DNA from: Plumapathes pennacea | Taxonomy: Eukaryota; Cnidaria; Anthozoa; Antipatharia; Myriopathidae | DNA length: 64,000 nt | Reading direction: 5' to 3' | Assembly: GCA_964036295.1 (NCBI GenBank) | Contig: OZ038473.1 | Coordinates: 7,781,501 to 7,845,500, forward strand | In this document: piece by piece, positions 21,291-34,075 of the stretch | How the letters are laid out: the number at the start of each line of letters is the position of its first letter | Position numbering within the stretch: the first letter of the stretch is position 1 | Notes under the pieces: model-generated | Databases searched by the model: none | What the model was told of the DNA's origin: nothing | Seen by the model: only the letters and a program-made list of their open reading frames with translations | Program-made: the position numbers and the translations under genes

Positions 21291-21555
21291 CCTTTGCAGA
21301 AATTTTGAGCCCTCAATATATCACTATATACAAATATTGAGTGCATTGTGGGAAGAGTTCAACTGGAAAATTTTCTTCCCCAGCCGAATAACGAGGAGGA
21401 ACACGCAGTAATCATTGTATTTTGAACTTTCTGGTAATATATTGTTCTGATTGGTGCGGTTTTTGTACAATTTTAGAACCATTACCTTCCCACAATGCAC
21501 TTGATATTTGTATATAGTGATCTATATTGAGGGCTCAAAATTTTTGCAAAGGGCT
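21288..21555. repeat. Palindromic MITE, copy 1 of pair
   Basis: Begins AGCCCTTTGCAGAAATTTTG and ends CAAAATTTTTGCAAAGGGCT. The arms are separated by a central region with TTTTAGAACCATTACC. A shorter second copy follows at 21582-21748 after a TA run. Confidence 0.85.
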
Positions 21556-21581
21556 GTATATATATATATATATATATATAC

Positions 21582-21860
<279 letters not shown>

Positions 21861-21879
21861 CCGTTCTAATAATACTTAC

Positions 21880-22047
21880 GACACTCAATGTTATCACAGG
21901 CACTGAAGCGTTTTGGCTGGTTATCACGTAGAAGGTTGCGTTGCCCAAGATCGTTACGGACATCCCACTGACGTCAGAGGAAAAGTTGGGAGCTGCAGTG
22001 GTTAAGAGCTTCACTTCAATGGGAAGATCAGGATAAAGCCGATAAAG
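21880..22047 (-). CDS. BPI/LBP-like gene, exon G (168 bp)
   Basis: Strong acceptor (CTTTTTTTCTCAG) and GTAAGT donor; 56 whole codons in phase 0. It reads LYRLYPDLPIEVKLLTT then SSDVSGMSVTILGNATFYVI and ends PVITLSV. This fits the first strands of the C-terminal barrel of BPI/LBP proteins, including the P-x-M/I-x-(I/V) start and the N-x-S site before the next exon. No stop or frameshift. Confidence 0.85.
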
Positions 22048-23774
22048 CTGAGAAAAAAAGATGGAACAAAACGAGTGATATTATCCCTTGAACAAAAAAA
22101 GTTTAAGGGCTAAGGACTGACATTCAGCAATGTACTACTGGTGTGTTCCCGTCTTTCTTATCTGTTTACATGTTGCTCCATATTCACTAACAAACGCTTA
22201 TAGTTTTCCGTTGTCTGTATTCTTAATGATTACATAAGACGTCAATGAAAAGAGCTATAGCAAAACTAAACTGTTTGCGAAAATATCACGAGTATAGCGT
22301 TATATATCCGCCAAAATTCCACTTTGGCTATTCAACATTGGTGAGTCGAACTTCTCATTCAGTTTTCAATCCAACATTTAACCTTTGTTTTTCAGCATTT
22401 TGAAGTTCTCAATTGAACATCCTAAAATTTCAATTCAACATTATAAAACTGCACATTCAATTTCCGTAATTCAACAAGAGACTTTTAAAATTTATAACCT
22501 TTGGGGTTTGGCTTGGTATGTCACAGTCTAAACTTTACATTTGTAGAGTCCTTTCTTTCTTTCTCTACACGCCTGGAGTCCTAGAGTTAAGATCGAGTTC
22601 GACGTGTTTGTATTGCAATGCAACAGTCAAGTTAACAGTAAAGCGCTGAACATACAAGCGGTAGGCTCAATCTGGAGGTCAACAAGGTGGCTTTATATAG
22701 GAGAGCAACAAAACATCATTCAAGATACTTAAACTGTGAGTCTACAAAATATGAATTCAGTCAGTTTGATTATCTAAAGCTGGATTATCTAACTCGTACT
22801 CTGATAAACTTTTGCGGTAGTTTTTCACAAACTGATATTCTGTAATCGTTCGACATTTGGAGGAGACCACTGGCTATATGAGATGGATGCGGAATCTGCT
22901 CTTCCCATCGAGTTTGCTCTAAAAAAAATTATGGACGTTGGTGACGGCCATCATTTGAAATAACATAGTGCAGCTATATTTTCTTATCGATCATCTAAAG
23001 AGGTCGGCTCGTGATCCTTCCGCAAGTACTGTAAGCCCCCTAAATTATCTTGCGCCACCCTTAAAGTGCCCCGTGACGGACGGTTGTTTCGACGTTTAAA
23101 TCACGAGCAATGTCTCACTCAGCCCTGGTATTCCCTGAGTAGATGTACAGAATGTTCAGGAATACAGAATACTCTTGCACCCAAGGAGCTGTAAGACTTG
23201 CCTGTACTCAAAGAGCACTCAGCCAATTTAATGTTTTTGTTTACATCTAGAAAACTCCAAGGCTAAATTTGGTTCCCAACAAGAAAGAACGTAACTAAGA
23301 AAAATAGGTTAAAGTAGCCATTTCAGATCAAAAGAAAGTAATAGCTTGGTAGAAAGGACAGGGATTTTTATTTATTAATCCGCCATATTTTGGGCCCCTG
23401 AAAATCGAAAGATGGAGTGAATAGGAGCCTTTTCAATCCAATTTGTAGAAAAGGATTAGTTTTTTAAATCTACAAAAGCTATACTAACCTATTTTTCTTT
23501 TGATTAAATACGTTCTTTTGTGCTAGGAACCAAATTTAGCCTTTCGCCAAGTGGGGTGTGCACATATTTTTAACTCAAAGTTTCTGATGATTTTGATCCT
23601 TTTATTGTATATTCATATATGTGTTGTTCTTTTGTGTCACATGTAACACTTTCTTTACTAGGAATATTAACATAGTTTTGCTGGGGGCCTAATCAACTCC
23701 AACAACCCGGGTTAAAACAAAATTAATCATCAATCATCACACACACGCAAACTTTCGCGGGATTAAAATTTTAT
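22048..23774. other. Intron F-G segment, nothing recognised
   Basis: About 1.7 kb of AT-rich DNA without a long reading frame, inverted repeat or RNA gene that I can support. It may be original intron sequence, since no known element end was seen before the Helitron 5' end at 23775. Confidence 0.4.
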
Positions 23775-24755
23775 TCCCGAGCGAAGCGAGGAAAATAATC
23801 ACAACGCTATTGCAGTAGTATCGCCTCATTCGGAGACTCCAAGCGTGTCGCCATCTCGAAATTTAATGTTCGTCTGTCAGTCTGTCAGTCTGGCGTACGA
23901 CCTCGTCCCCAGGGCCATCCGCGTCGAGCGACCACTGCAGGCGAGGTTACATCGGCAGCTTAACTGTAAACCGCCATTTTCTTGGTGACATGCGGTAGAG
24001 TACGAATGGAAGTGATTTTGTACAACAAGATGCAGATTCAAGGCAAAGTAGTTGGAAGGACGTCTGTAAACTGCCCGGATATTTTGCCAGTGTATGGGAG
24101 GCAAGCTTGCTAGCCGTGAAACGCATCGACTGGCTGACTTGAACACAATTGCAGAAGCCAGTATTGTGTTAAAACGCAGACACTTCTTCAGAAAGGAATA
24201 GCAAAATACAGCTGGTGGAAATCGAACAATCACCGTGGCAATTTTCACCTTTTACAAAAACAGGAGTGTAGTTTTGAGAATCTAAGTTTGACAAGATGAC
24301 GACGCACAACACATGGAAAGTGGAATTTTTGTACTGTATGAGGACTGCTCTATACAGTGTATTTTGAAATCATTGAAGACGTAAACATTAGTGTTTTGGG
24401 TTTTGTTTCCTTTGCTGGAAAAGAGCTAAAGCTATGGCTTTCAGGAACCGGTAAGTTTTGAAAAATTACATCATTTAACGCACAGTACGCGTTTTCTATT
24501 TTAAAGTAGTGTTATCAATCGTGTCGGAAATTGCGTAATTTTTTGCTTAATTGTGATTGACATGTGACGCGGAGAGATAGGATTACAGGACACGAGGCCG
24601 AGATAGAGAGAGATTCAGCGTCTTTTTAAGAGTGAGATATGTATACGAATCGAGAATAAAACCGAGTTCACAACACAAAGTGGCACCTCCGACGGGGAAA
24701 GTTCAAACAGTGAGAGCGCTCGAACAAGAGCAAAGAACCCTAACGTGAGACGAGA

Positions 24756-26045
24756 ATGGAGAAACAAATCACCGTGCTTGGTAAAAAAATCAAGACGCTG
24801 AACTTCAGGCTCGACAGAACCGACGAGATACTCAGCAAACGAGACCGGCAAGCTCTAGAACGACAACTTGGTTCAATTACGGCTATTGTTGATGCGGTGA
24901 ACTTGTTAAAGGAAGACATCGAGGAAAAGAAATTCGCAAAGGGTGAAAACGAAGAGGACATTGCGTCATGGAGCCGAGACTTCGAACAACATCTGGAAAA
25001 CGCCGATGCGATAACAAGGAAGATACAAAGCGACATCAAAGCCATGGATTTGCAAGAATAGGTTGAAAGGCACAAGAATAACATGCAATTCGACCTGGAA
25101 AGGCTTGAGCAAGAGGCCAAGTACAAGAAATCCCGCGACGAACAAACTAAATTGTCATCGGCCGCAAAACTTCCAAAGCTCTCAATTACGAAGTTTAATG
25201 GGAAATTTGAAGAGTGGCTACCTTTTTGGGGGAAGTTTACCTCTGAAATAGATTCGACAAACCTGGCATGCCTGACTAAATTTGGCTACTTGAAGGAGCT
25301 TTTGGAGAAGAATGTGCGAAGTGATATAGACGGGCTGCCTTATACTGAGGAAGGATACAAGAACGCGAAAGCTATCCTCGAGGCAGAATATGGCCAGCCA
25401 TCCGAAATTGCGTACATAAAAATTATCACGGAGCTGCCTATTATTACCGGAGCAAATCCCAGGAAAGTTAAGGAGTTCTACAAACAGCTGAGGTTCAACG
25501 TGCAAAGTTTGCAAACGCTTGGGCGACTCGCAGATGTCAAGGGAAATGTGAGATCCACTTTAGATAAACTAAAGGGAATAAAAAATGATCTGGTGCGTGG
25601 AAACGAAGGCTGGAAGGACTGGAACTTCACAGATCTACTAAAAGAGCTCAAGAAGTGGACTGAGATAAACCCAGTAGAAGAAAGCGCCTCAGAGAAGAGC
25701 CCGTCGAAGGGATATCAAGAAAAGCATCACACACGTGTTTACAATACACAATCAAACCATTCTCAGCAGGAGCCGCGTGCCGGAAATTGCTGTGTTTACT
25801 GTGAGGATGACAAGAACAGATCAACGGGATGTACAAAGATCGCCGGAACCGATGAAAGAAAGAGAATTCTGTCTGAAAAGAGACTCTGTTTCAATTGCAC
25901 CGGGGCAAGACATCGCGCAGACGAATGCAAGAGCAAATTAAGGTGTCAAGTGTGCAGCAAAAAACACCACACGTCGCTCTGTTACAAGCAACATGGCAAA
26001 GCCAACTCACTCCTTGTCGCCACAGGAAATCCAACGCGCGTGTGA
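24756..26045 (+). pseudogene. BEL/Pao Gag
   Basis: About 430 residues. A charged N-terminal coiled-coil-like region (LGKKIKTLNFRLDRTDEI) leads into the DUF1759-type Gag domain (LPKLSITKFNGKFEEWLPFW), then zinc knuckles of the C-x2-C form (CFNCTGARHRADEC; CQVCSKKHHTSLC). One in-frame TAG at 25059-25061 splits it, with family-like sequence continuing in the same frame. It ends GNPTRV-stop at 26045 while the protease frame is already open in another frame, implying a one-base indel (BEL elements normally use one Gag-Pol frame). Confidence 0.85.
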
Positions 26046-28018
26046 CATATCCAGTTGTTGTCGTTCAAGTTGAGAGAATCAAATGCCGAGCCTTGCTAGA
26101 CACGGGCGCAGGAAATTCCTACGTATCTGCTGCTCTCCTGGATCGAATTCCAAGTCGCAAGCTCAAGAAAGAAGTCAGAAAAATCGAAATGCTGTTGGGA
26201 ACCTCGACGAGAGAAGTGGAGCTCACCACAATCGAGATTTCTGAGATAAATGGTACATTTTCGATGCCTGTGGAAGTAACCAAAGTTGAGAAAGGGGAAC
26301 TGCTTTTCCTCGACAATCCAAACTATCAAGAAACGATAGAAAGAAATCCACATCTATCGGGAGTTGTGATGCACGATAACGACACAAAGAGCCGCCTCCC
26401 AGTACACATTATCCTTGGAGCGGGTGAATACACGAAGCTGAAAACAACGAGTGCACCAAAAATTGGCGAGCCTGGTCAACCTGTTGCAGAATGGACACGA
26501 TTCGGGTGGATTATCATGTCCCCAGGAAAAGAGGCCTTAGACTTGACGAACATGCTGCTGACTCAAACGTCACACGCAGATTATGAGGAACTGTGCCGGC
26601 TTGATGTTCTGGGCCTGGCAGACACACCGAACAACGACCAAGGCAGCGTGTACGCAGAATTCAAGGAGGAGCTTGTTCGAGACAAAGAGTTGGGTTGGTA
26701 CGAGGCCAGTCTACCCTGGCGAGGAAATCATCCCACATTGCCAAACAAGAAGAAGGGAAGTATGCGGCGACTGGAGTATCTCAACAAGAAACTTGCACGC
26801 CAGGGACTCACAGCCGAGTATGAGAAAATCATTGAGGAGCAGAAGGAAACCGGAGTTGTGGAGAAAGCAGAGCTGACGAGTGTCGGTGACCGGGAGTTCT
26901 ACATCCCACACAAACCAGTTGTTCGAGCCACAGCAGAATCAACAAAGCTGAGAATAGTATACGATGCTTCTGCAGAGCGTATGATGGGGTTCCGTCGCTG
27001 AATGACTGTTTGCATACGGGTCCACCCTTGCAGAACAAACTTTGGAGCGTCTTGACAAGGGGGAGGTTTAACCCTGTAGCTGTGACCGGAGATCTGAAAA
27101 AGGCCTTCCTACAAGTAAGAGTGAAAGAGAGCCACCGCGACGCAATGCGGTTCCACTGGCGCAGAGACGAACACTCGCCGCTGGAAGATTCACGAGGGCG
27201 CTTTTTGGACTTGTGCCATCGCCCTTTCTGCTTGGGGGAGTCATCGAAGCGCACCTCAACAGCTGGGAAGAGAAAGAGCGGGAAATAGTAGCCAAGATTC
27301 GCCGGAGCTGTACGTCGACGATTCAATCTCCGGATCAACATCAGTGACCAAGGCCATGGAACTGAAAGATAAGGCCACAACTATCTTTCAAGATGCGTGT
27401 TTTGAACTTCACAAGTGGCATTCAAATGCGCCTGAGCTAGAATCAGCGCGGGCGTCAACCGAAGAGGAGCTTACATACGCGAAACAGCAGTTGGGTATCC
27501 CACAGAGTTCTCTAGTCTTCTCGGGTTCCGATGGAACAAGGAACGAGATACAGGGATCGCTACAATCCCAGCTGAGAAAGCCACGTTAACCAAGCGATGT
27601 ATCTTAGCTAAGCTGGCTAAGATATATGACCCTTTGGGACTAGTCGCACCTGAGACTTTAAGTGGCAAGATCATCTACAGAGCAGCTTGTGACACCAAGA
27701 TCGCCTGGGACGCGCGACTACCAAACAATCTAGCTGAGTCGTGGCTCAAGTGGGAAAGCAGACTACCCCACTTTATTGAAGCACCAAGATCGCTAGCCAT
27801 TCATCAAGAGAACATCCAGCAAATCGAGCTACATTCCTTCGGAGACGCATGCACAAACGGGGTTGCAGCCTGGGTTTATGCAGTCGTCCGACAAGCATCG
27901 GAGACTAACCAGGGCCTTGTCGGAGCCAGATCGAGACTGTCCAAACAAAGATTAACCATCCCGCGGCTGGAACTGGTTGCTGGCCACATGGCCGTGAACC
28001 TCTTAATAACCTCTACAA
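26000..28018 (+). pseudogene. BEL/Pao Pol (protease, RT, start of RNase H/A17 region)
   Basis: Aspartic protease with LLDTGAGNSYVS (catalytic Asp-Thr-Gly). Reverse transcriptase segments follow: LRIVYDASA, then after a frameshift near 26990 VTGDLKKAFLQV, and a YVDD active-site box at about 27310 in yet another frame. The A17-type region (YDPLGLVAPETLSGKI, SFGDACTNGVAAWVY, RLTIPRLELVAG) ends abruptly at 28018. At least three or four frameshifts show it is dead. Downstream RNase H, integrase and LTR are missing. Confidence 0.85.
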
Positions 28019-28984
28019 TTATTATTACAACACTCACACACTTGCTTCTTAAAGGTTGAGCGACCCTGCATCTTGAGAATGCGTGACATATCTTTTTATG
28101 CACAATCGATTATCACAGTTTGACCTTGACTCTTATTTCTAATCAAAGGCCACGATTAATCCAGCCTTCGCTTCACTACTTATGTGTTTTCTTTTATTAA
28201 CTCAATACGTTTTTTCTATTAGGCTTTCGAGTATTCGTGCTCTGTAACAAATATAAAATTGAAAGCGAGGAATGTCACACGAGAGATGTTTACAATATTA
28301 TTGCGGTTTTATTCACAGTGTGTTCAGTCCATTTGTGACTGCAAACTCAATCCTCAGAATTATTTCGGTGTATTTTTCATTTCTGGTATTCAATGACCAT
28401 TGCGAAACAACTACATGATCGAATGAAAGAAACACTTCAACAGGAAATGTACGATACGCAGAGGAATTTTATGAGGCAACAGATGTTATGTACAGAGTAA
28501 AGCATAAAGCGTCATTGTTTTACGGCTAAAGCTCACCGTAGCTTTGGTTTCTGTTTTCGCCCTGCTATCTTCCCAAAACTATTTCGTGTCTCCACAGAAA
28601 GTTTCGTCGGGACTAAATATTTATCGGCGACAGAGATATTAGCAACTCCCCAGCGATATCCATCAAATATTTGTTTACGGCTATTCTCAAAGCTTCCGCG
28701 GTGAACGCGAGCCAAAATCGTTCCCGAAAATCCAGTTTATCCGTGCATATTCCACAGAGCCAAATGGTGTTGAGTTTGGATGGGATGCAGTTAACTTTTG
28801 CACACAAGTAACGAGCAATTCACTGGCCACATCTCGAGTTGTTTAGCGAAGTCAATTGCATCATCGCTTAGCACGTGATAATATGAGCCAATCACCGTGT
28901 GTTATTCTCGACCGACAAAAAGGAAAAAGAAAAAAATTGAAATTTGCGTTTTTAAGCTCGCGTTGGGCCCCAGGCCCCGCGAGC
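28019..28984 (-). mobile_element. T-family element T4 (3'-truncated)
   Basis: The 5' end at 28984 is TTGCTCGCGGGG with its GC-rich stem-loop, followed by the promoter-like module. The body resembles T3. Homology to T3 stops at 28019 at a junction with BEL Pol, so the 3' hairpin is lost. No long reading frame. Confidence 0.75.
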
Positions 28985-29699
28985 AATTATTGTGTATGTT
29001 CTGATTTATTTTACCCCTTAACCCTTTCACTCCCAAGAGTGATCAACTTCAATTTTCTCTTTCAATTTTCTCACAATAAATATATCATACAGTAGGGAGA
29101 ACTTTGCTTTTGATACCTTGCCCATATTAAAGCAGATTGAACTATCAATTCTCACTACATTACTCATACGTTTTCATATTTGAGTTATTTATGTTTCCTA
29201 CTGGCATACTGTACAGTGGAGTGCTTTTGTACAATACAATGTATCATTTTTAAGTATAAAGTGATACCGGTACATGTGTGTATTATTTTATAGATGTAAT
29301 TTATTGCTGCAGTTCCTTTTGCTGTTTTGAATTAGCCGTTTAGCTGGTATATGTAATGTTCAGAAAAGATTTACTGCACTAGCAGCTGGTGTGAGCAGAA
29401 AAAAATTGCTCTCTAAACAAGTTGGAATTAATAGATAGAGACTGTTAAATACAGTGTGTAGAAATTGAGTCCTGGATGCCTTCAGAGACTCAAGGTCAAT
29501 AATCAATTTGCAAGCCAGGATACTAACTGTACATCATTAAGCGAAAAGGATCAATGTGCATTTACCACTGACAGTTAGAAAAGTGTTTGAGTGGTGTTAC
29601 GAGAATTGAAAGTTTAATAAGTTTTCATTTGAGCAAGTTAATCCTATACAGCTCCGCAATAAGTGCTAGTGAGATACTAATCCAGCTGTATTACCACCA

Positions 29700-29731
29700 A
29701 AACCAACCCCCCCTCCCCCCCTCCCCCCCCA
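29700..29731 (+). repeat. C-rich low-complexity tract
   Basis: Run of mostly C with single T (CCCCCCCTCCCCCCCTCC type) within the Helitron C 3' region. The related Helitron B copy lacks it. It could act as a G-run on the minus strand, that is, in the BPI/LBP-like transcript. Confidence 0.8.
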
Positions 29732-30681
29732 TTGCCAACCACAGAACACGCTTGATAATAATCTTAATATTATAGACTTGAGTGCTTTGTTTTATTTTCC
29801 ACGGGTCCCAAAATATCAATGGGAGAAACATGAAGTTCACTGAGCCCAATAAAAAGTACTTTTCTGTGATAAGAAGAGTTACTTTACCCATATGACATAA
29901 GAAATGAGACATTTTAAGAGAAGAGTGTGATAAATATGGTAATAAACTGATCATGCTCATCTTGTGTCTGACAGCATCTTACATTGATCGAGAATGTGCT
30001 TACCTGACTCTCTTTTGCCTGTAGAATTATTGTATATTTTATAATGCATTTTTCCATTTTTACTTACAGAAATTCTTGTTTTCCAATATGTTGGGGAGTA
30101 TAGGGTTAAGATTAGGGTTATATTTTCCTGGCATGGGATTGTGCTTTTGTACATGTACCAGGCAACAGATGCAACAATTGAGAACTTCTGAGAAGTACAG
30201 TATAATGTAACCCACTTGAGAAGTATGTATACATATGTATATGTATATGAATGCAGTGCAAAAACTGACTTGACCTGTATAATTTCTTAATATTAGGGGA
30301 CAAAATAAATTACTGTGAAATGGACATGGCATGATTTTGTGTGAAAGAGAATATTATCGTGATGAGAACTTTCTTCTTTTAAGACCACCCTACATGTATA
30401 ATATAATTACTGCACTCTTCAAAAAGCAATGAGTAGGGAGCTCTCCTCTCATGTATGCAACCACATCCCAATATCATGTAAATGCTGATATAGTGTCATC
30501 TGCTTTCTCATTTACATTAAATACACAATATTGAGGTGTGTGGTGTAAGCATACATGAGAGTTCTACCCAGCAGTGTCATACATAATCGATAAGGGGGGC
30601 GTGGGGCGAATATCGAATATCGTATTTCTAGTACTCGATGGCTGAACAACAAACATGCATATACTGTACTTTGGATAATTA

Positions 30682-31208
30682 GTGGTTTGCATGTGACGTC
30701 ATAAAAAATTATCTCGGAAGTTATGCATTCTACAAAACCAACGTTGGTATTTTCTAGAATGCCATGCTAAGTTCTGGGGAGATACGAAGTTTCTATCAAG
30801 AATTATTGATGTTTTAACATCGTGACAACAAGGCCGTGTGTCACGCTTTCCGCCGCGGAAATCCTATGTTTGTGTGCGAATTTCAATGTTTTAGCTGTGG
30901 AATCATTTAAAAAGTGGATGGGAAATAACTCCAAGCAATACAGAATCAAATTAGTTATCAAATCAGCTTTAGTTCGTGCCGCAAGAAAAAGGTCGCCATG
31001 TTGGTGTACAAAAGCTGTACACCAACATGGCGGCTTCATACAAAACCTTATTGAATTTCGTCGGAGATCAAGACACCGCAGTATGCAATTTCTCTAAAAT
31101 GTTGCCTAGTGATGTATTTTCAACATATCTATCGATTCGAGACATCAAACTATGTTTGAGATCAATTATTTAGAAGATAATTTTCTGATGCCCGATCGTG
31201 CAAACCAC
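30682..31208. mobile_element. Small TIR element with internal palindrome
   Basis: Ends are GTGGTTTGCATG and its complement TGCAAACCAC. A perfect 16-17 bp inverted repeat (CGCCATGTTGGTGTAC / GTACACCAACATGGCG) lies at about 30993-31032. No transposase and no clear target duplication. Confidence 0.6.
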
Positions 31209-31248
31209 CAATAGAGCGAGGGGATATCTGCGGTTATCGTATTTCTAG
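31209..31248 (+). mobile_element. Helitron-A family 3' terminus
   Basis: GAGGGGATATCTGCGGTTAT then CGTATTTCTAG, followed by T. It ends 38 bp before the donor of exon F. The 5' partner is unclear; it may be a second short Helitron or a duplicated end. Confidence 0.65.
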
Positions 31249-31291
31249 TATATAAAACAGTGCATACTCAACAGTTATTTGCTATTCTTAC

Positions 31292-31348
31292 CTTGTACAA
31301 GGCCACCTTAAAGGTCCTCGTGTTCAAAGTGAATCCTGAATCCACAAT
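31292..31348 (-). CDS. BPI/LBP-like gene, exon F (57 bp)
   Basis: Acceptor ATACACAACAG, donor GTAAGA. It gives 19 whole codons, IVDSGFTLNTRTFKVALYK, phase 0 to phase 0, joining exon E (ends GDD) to exon G (starts LYRLYP). In BPI/LBP proteins the stretch after the D-D/M motif, leading to the F-x-P-x-V segment, has the same length. Confidence 0.8.
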
Positions 31349-31539
31349 CTGTTGTGTATATTAAGTTAGAATTAACCCTCAGGCGTACAAGGCGTGTACT
31401 CATCAATTTTTCGAGTGCAGGTTGGGAGAGTTCACAAACTCTCATTAAATACATCATTATTACCGAGCACGAGGTCCGTACGGGACGATAATGCTCGAGT
31501 TCTCTTTTTACATGATTTGTTATGTGGCTTGAATGTTTT

Positions 31540-33208
31540 AAGGCCCGATCAAATGGTAAATGATAGCTGATGATAGTTGCGATCTCGAAACTATCACCTA
31601 TCATCATTGGCTATCACAGAAAGCGATCAAACGCTCACGAGAGAGCGCATGATAGTCGACCTAAAATAATGCAATCGCTCGCACGAGCTCAGCTTATGTG
31701 AAAACGTCAACAACGCCTCAGCGAAAACATGACAAAAATGGCTGTTTATATGAACAGAAGAGTCGCTATCTGTTTGTTTTGTTTAATTTTACTCTCTTCA
31801 TCACTCGATACGGCCTTCTTTTCGTTGCTTTTCATTGCTTGACATTTTTGAATGCTGCGAAAGCTTGAGCCTGTTCATCCAGGGGGAGAACAGCTTACCG
31901 AAAAACTATCATGGACTATCATGCGCGTGATCAAACGGGGAAAACTATCATCTACTATCATGGAAAATTTGAACATGTTCAAATCGAATGAAAGTTAAGA
32001 ATTGGTTCATGCTTAGCGTGCGTCTATCGAGCTATGGATGCACGCGGGAAGTTGGGAGAGCACGAGAGAAGCGTAAGAGTTGCTCGAGGCGTAGGCGAGA
32101 GCAACTCTAGCTTCACGAGTGCTCTCCCAACTTCCCAAGTGCATCCATAACTCGATAGAAGCACAGCTAAAAGGATGAACCACTTCTTTTATAACATAGG
32201 CATACGAAATTACGAGCGAAAACAAATGTTCATTTCTGATTAAATGCAAAATTCTCTTTCGACGCGCGAAAGGAAAAACAAACTCTCATTGGCTAATTGA
32301 AAACACGCCATAACTTACTAACATTTCTGTCATCTAAAAGTTGATGAGAGTCGATGAAAAAGATGTCGTTTAACTGACAAAAACACTGAAAGTACTGTTA
32401 ACCTGGCGTGGTGAAAGCCAGCAGCCTGCGGTGACTTTAGAATTTGTGACGATGTAAATGTTTTGAACGGTACATTGTTGAAGATGAACCCAGGAAATTC
32501 AAGTCGTCGCTTCAAAACAACGTGATATTCACCTTGAACTATGGAAGACAATGCGGGTCTGGAGAAGCAAAGTGATCCGTCGAAGAATGTGAACAATCAC
32601 CATGAGCGAAAGAGATAGAAATGTTTGCCGAGCGGACTTGTTTGTTATTCCAGCAAACTGTACTGTAAACACTGCAAGTATAGCGGCTTTCGGAATGAAT
32701 GAACGCCGTTTCATTTCAAAACCATTGAAGGCTTGACGGATATTTATCTTTGCTGTGATGGATTTCACTGTCCATGAGAATTAAGCCGTCGAGAAATAGG
32801 TGAGTTTTGATTCGTACAATTTTCTATGCCGACCGTTGAAATACAGAATTTTTCAAACTTGATTACTGATTTCCTATGGGTGCAGGTTTGACTTCGGGTA
32901 GTACAAATTTCTTCGGAAAATAAAGCTATTTTCTTCTTAGTTGTAAAGCTTCTGTTAATTTATAAACGAGGAAAGCTAGAAAAAGTCGAAAGGAAGCGGC
33001 ATTTGCTCACGTCATGTTATTGAGTACGGGCGTGCACGATAAAGTTATGGAGCACGCTCTTCGACCAATCAGAACGTGGCTTATATCGCGACTATGTTAT
33101 AATTGATAATAGTCCATGATAGTGCATGATAGTTCATGATAGTTCGTGTTCAAACGCGCGTGATAGTTTGAACTATCATCGACTATCATCACCTTTTGAT
33201 CGGGCCTT
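31540..33208. mobile_element. TIR element with ACTATCAT subterminal repeats
   Basis: Terminal inverted repeats AAGGCCCGATCAAA / TTTGATCGGGCCTT. Next to both ends the octamer-like word ACTATCAT (or ATGATAGT) recurs many times (left to about 31965, right from about 33105), as in transposase-binding arrays. It has no transposase gene. It contains a separate palindrome at 32012-32170. It fills most of the E-F intron. Confidence 0.7.
32012..32170. repeat. Palindromic MITE nested in the TIR element
   Basis: Arms such as CGAGCTATGGATGCAC and GTGCATCCATAACTCG. About 75 bp per arm with a short loop. The reading frame across it is a palindrome artefact. Confidence 0.85.
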
Positions 33209-33479
33209 TATATTGCAAGAAGCACTAGACCAGTTTGCGTACGGGCGGGATCCCGGTTAACAGGCCTGGCATTTGTGCATGTATGATAACTTAGGAGCAC
33301 CAAGCAGGAGAACGTTTCAAACCAATTCAATACTTGCGTGAAAAACCCAGCTTCATGGTTAACAACTTGGCCACGAGAACCCAAATATTGAAATCAGGCT
33401 TTCTTGAAAATATAATCGGTCAAAAAGTTTGAAAATATCTCCTATGTTGGTATTGTAGTTGTTGATAAATACAGCTTAC

Positions 33480-33656
33480 ATCGTCTCCAGTGATGGTTAT
33501 GGTGAGTAGTCCAGCTTTGCAAAACACTAAAGCAGCAGTATTGAGTGTGTAATCACTCATCCAGAAGTAAAGCATCTTGCTGTCACTTTGACTTTTGCCA
33601 AAGGGAGCAGGTACAATGGTTGGTGGTGTTGGGTTACTTGTGGATTCGAATTTTCC
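33480..33656 (-). CDS. BPI/LBP-like gene, exon E (177 bp)
   Basis: Acceptor TCTTCTTGAACAG and donor GTAAGC; 59 codons in phase 0. It reads GKFES, a Pro-rich linker (NPTPPTIVPAPF), then KMLYFWMSDYTLNTAALVF and CKAGLLTITITGDD. The M-(L/V)-Y-x-x-(I/M)-S-D-Y-x-x-N-T-A motif is the hallmark of the segment joining the two barrels in BPI/LBP proteins. No lesion. Confidence 0.9.
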
Positions 33657-33995
33657 CTGTTCAAGAAGAGTGATTACACTGAACAAGAAATATAAAACAG
33701 GCGACAGATAGATAGACAGATGAGAGAGAAACAGTCAAATAAAATAAAAAAAAAGAAAAACAGAGAGATAGACAGAGAAAGACTGGGACAGGTGAAGACT
33801 TGAAACAATGACATCTAGAGTGGATCCAAACAAAGATAACTGAGCAGAGAGACAGAAAACGACAACCAGGCAGAAGGAGACTTTGAGATATTAAAATAAC
33901 AAGACCCAGATACAAACAGACTAAGAAAAACTTGGGAAGACTTCAAAAGATTCAAAGACATAGACTTCAACATACATCTTGGTTTCAATACCTAC

Positions 33996-34075
33996 TTTTA
34001 GTAAAGCGTCCAAGTACTGAGTGGTGAAGCTGGGATCTTGTACAAGTGAATAATCAATCAAGGCGGCACTGTTCA
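33996..34075 (-). CDS. BPI/LBP-like gene, exon D (80 bp)
   Basis: Two bases complete the Val codon begun in exon C; 26 codons follow (NSAALIDYSLVQDPS, TTQYLDALLK), ending in phase 0 at a GTAGGT donor. The D-Y-x-L-x-x-x-P pattern is typical of this family. The acceptor is AG after a run of A, so it is weaker than the others. Confidence 0.85.

Larger units (their letters stand above)
24600..28018 (+). mobile_element. BEL/Pao LTR retrotransposon, 3'-truncated
   Basis: A leader with an AATAAA-type signal near 24655 and a possible LTR end at CACAACA (24676) is followed by TGGCACCTCC (24681), a plausible primer-binding site. Gag (24756-26045) and Pol (about 26000-28018) follow. The element stops in the RNase H/A17 region where T4 begins, so the rest of Pol, the integrase and the 3' LTR are missing. 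The 5' LTR start could not be fixed without a partner LTR. Confidence 0.75.
23775..30631 (+). mobile_element. Helitron C (interrupted; inferred span)
   Basis: A Helitron 5' end like those of Helitrons A and D (TTCCCGAGCGAAGCGAGG, then GTCGCCATCTCGAAATTTAA) starts at 23775. A Helitron 3' terminus (TATTTCTAG) ends at 30631. Between them lie a BEL/Pao element and T4. The part 28985-30631 matches 13919-15460 of Helitron B. Joining the two ends into one element is inference; without inserts it would be about 2 kb. Confidence 0.5.
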
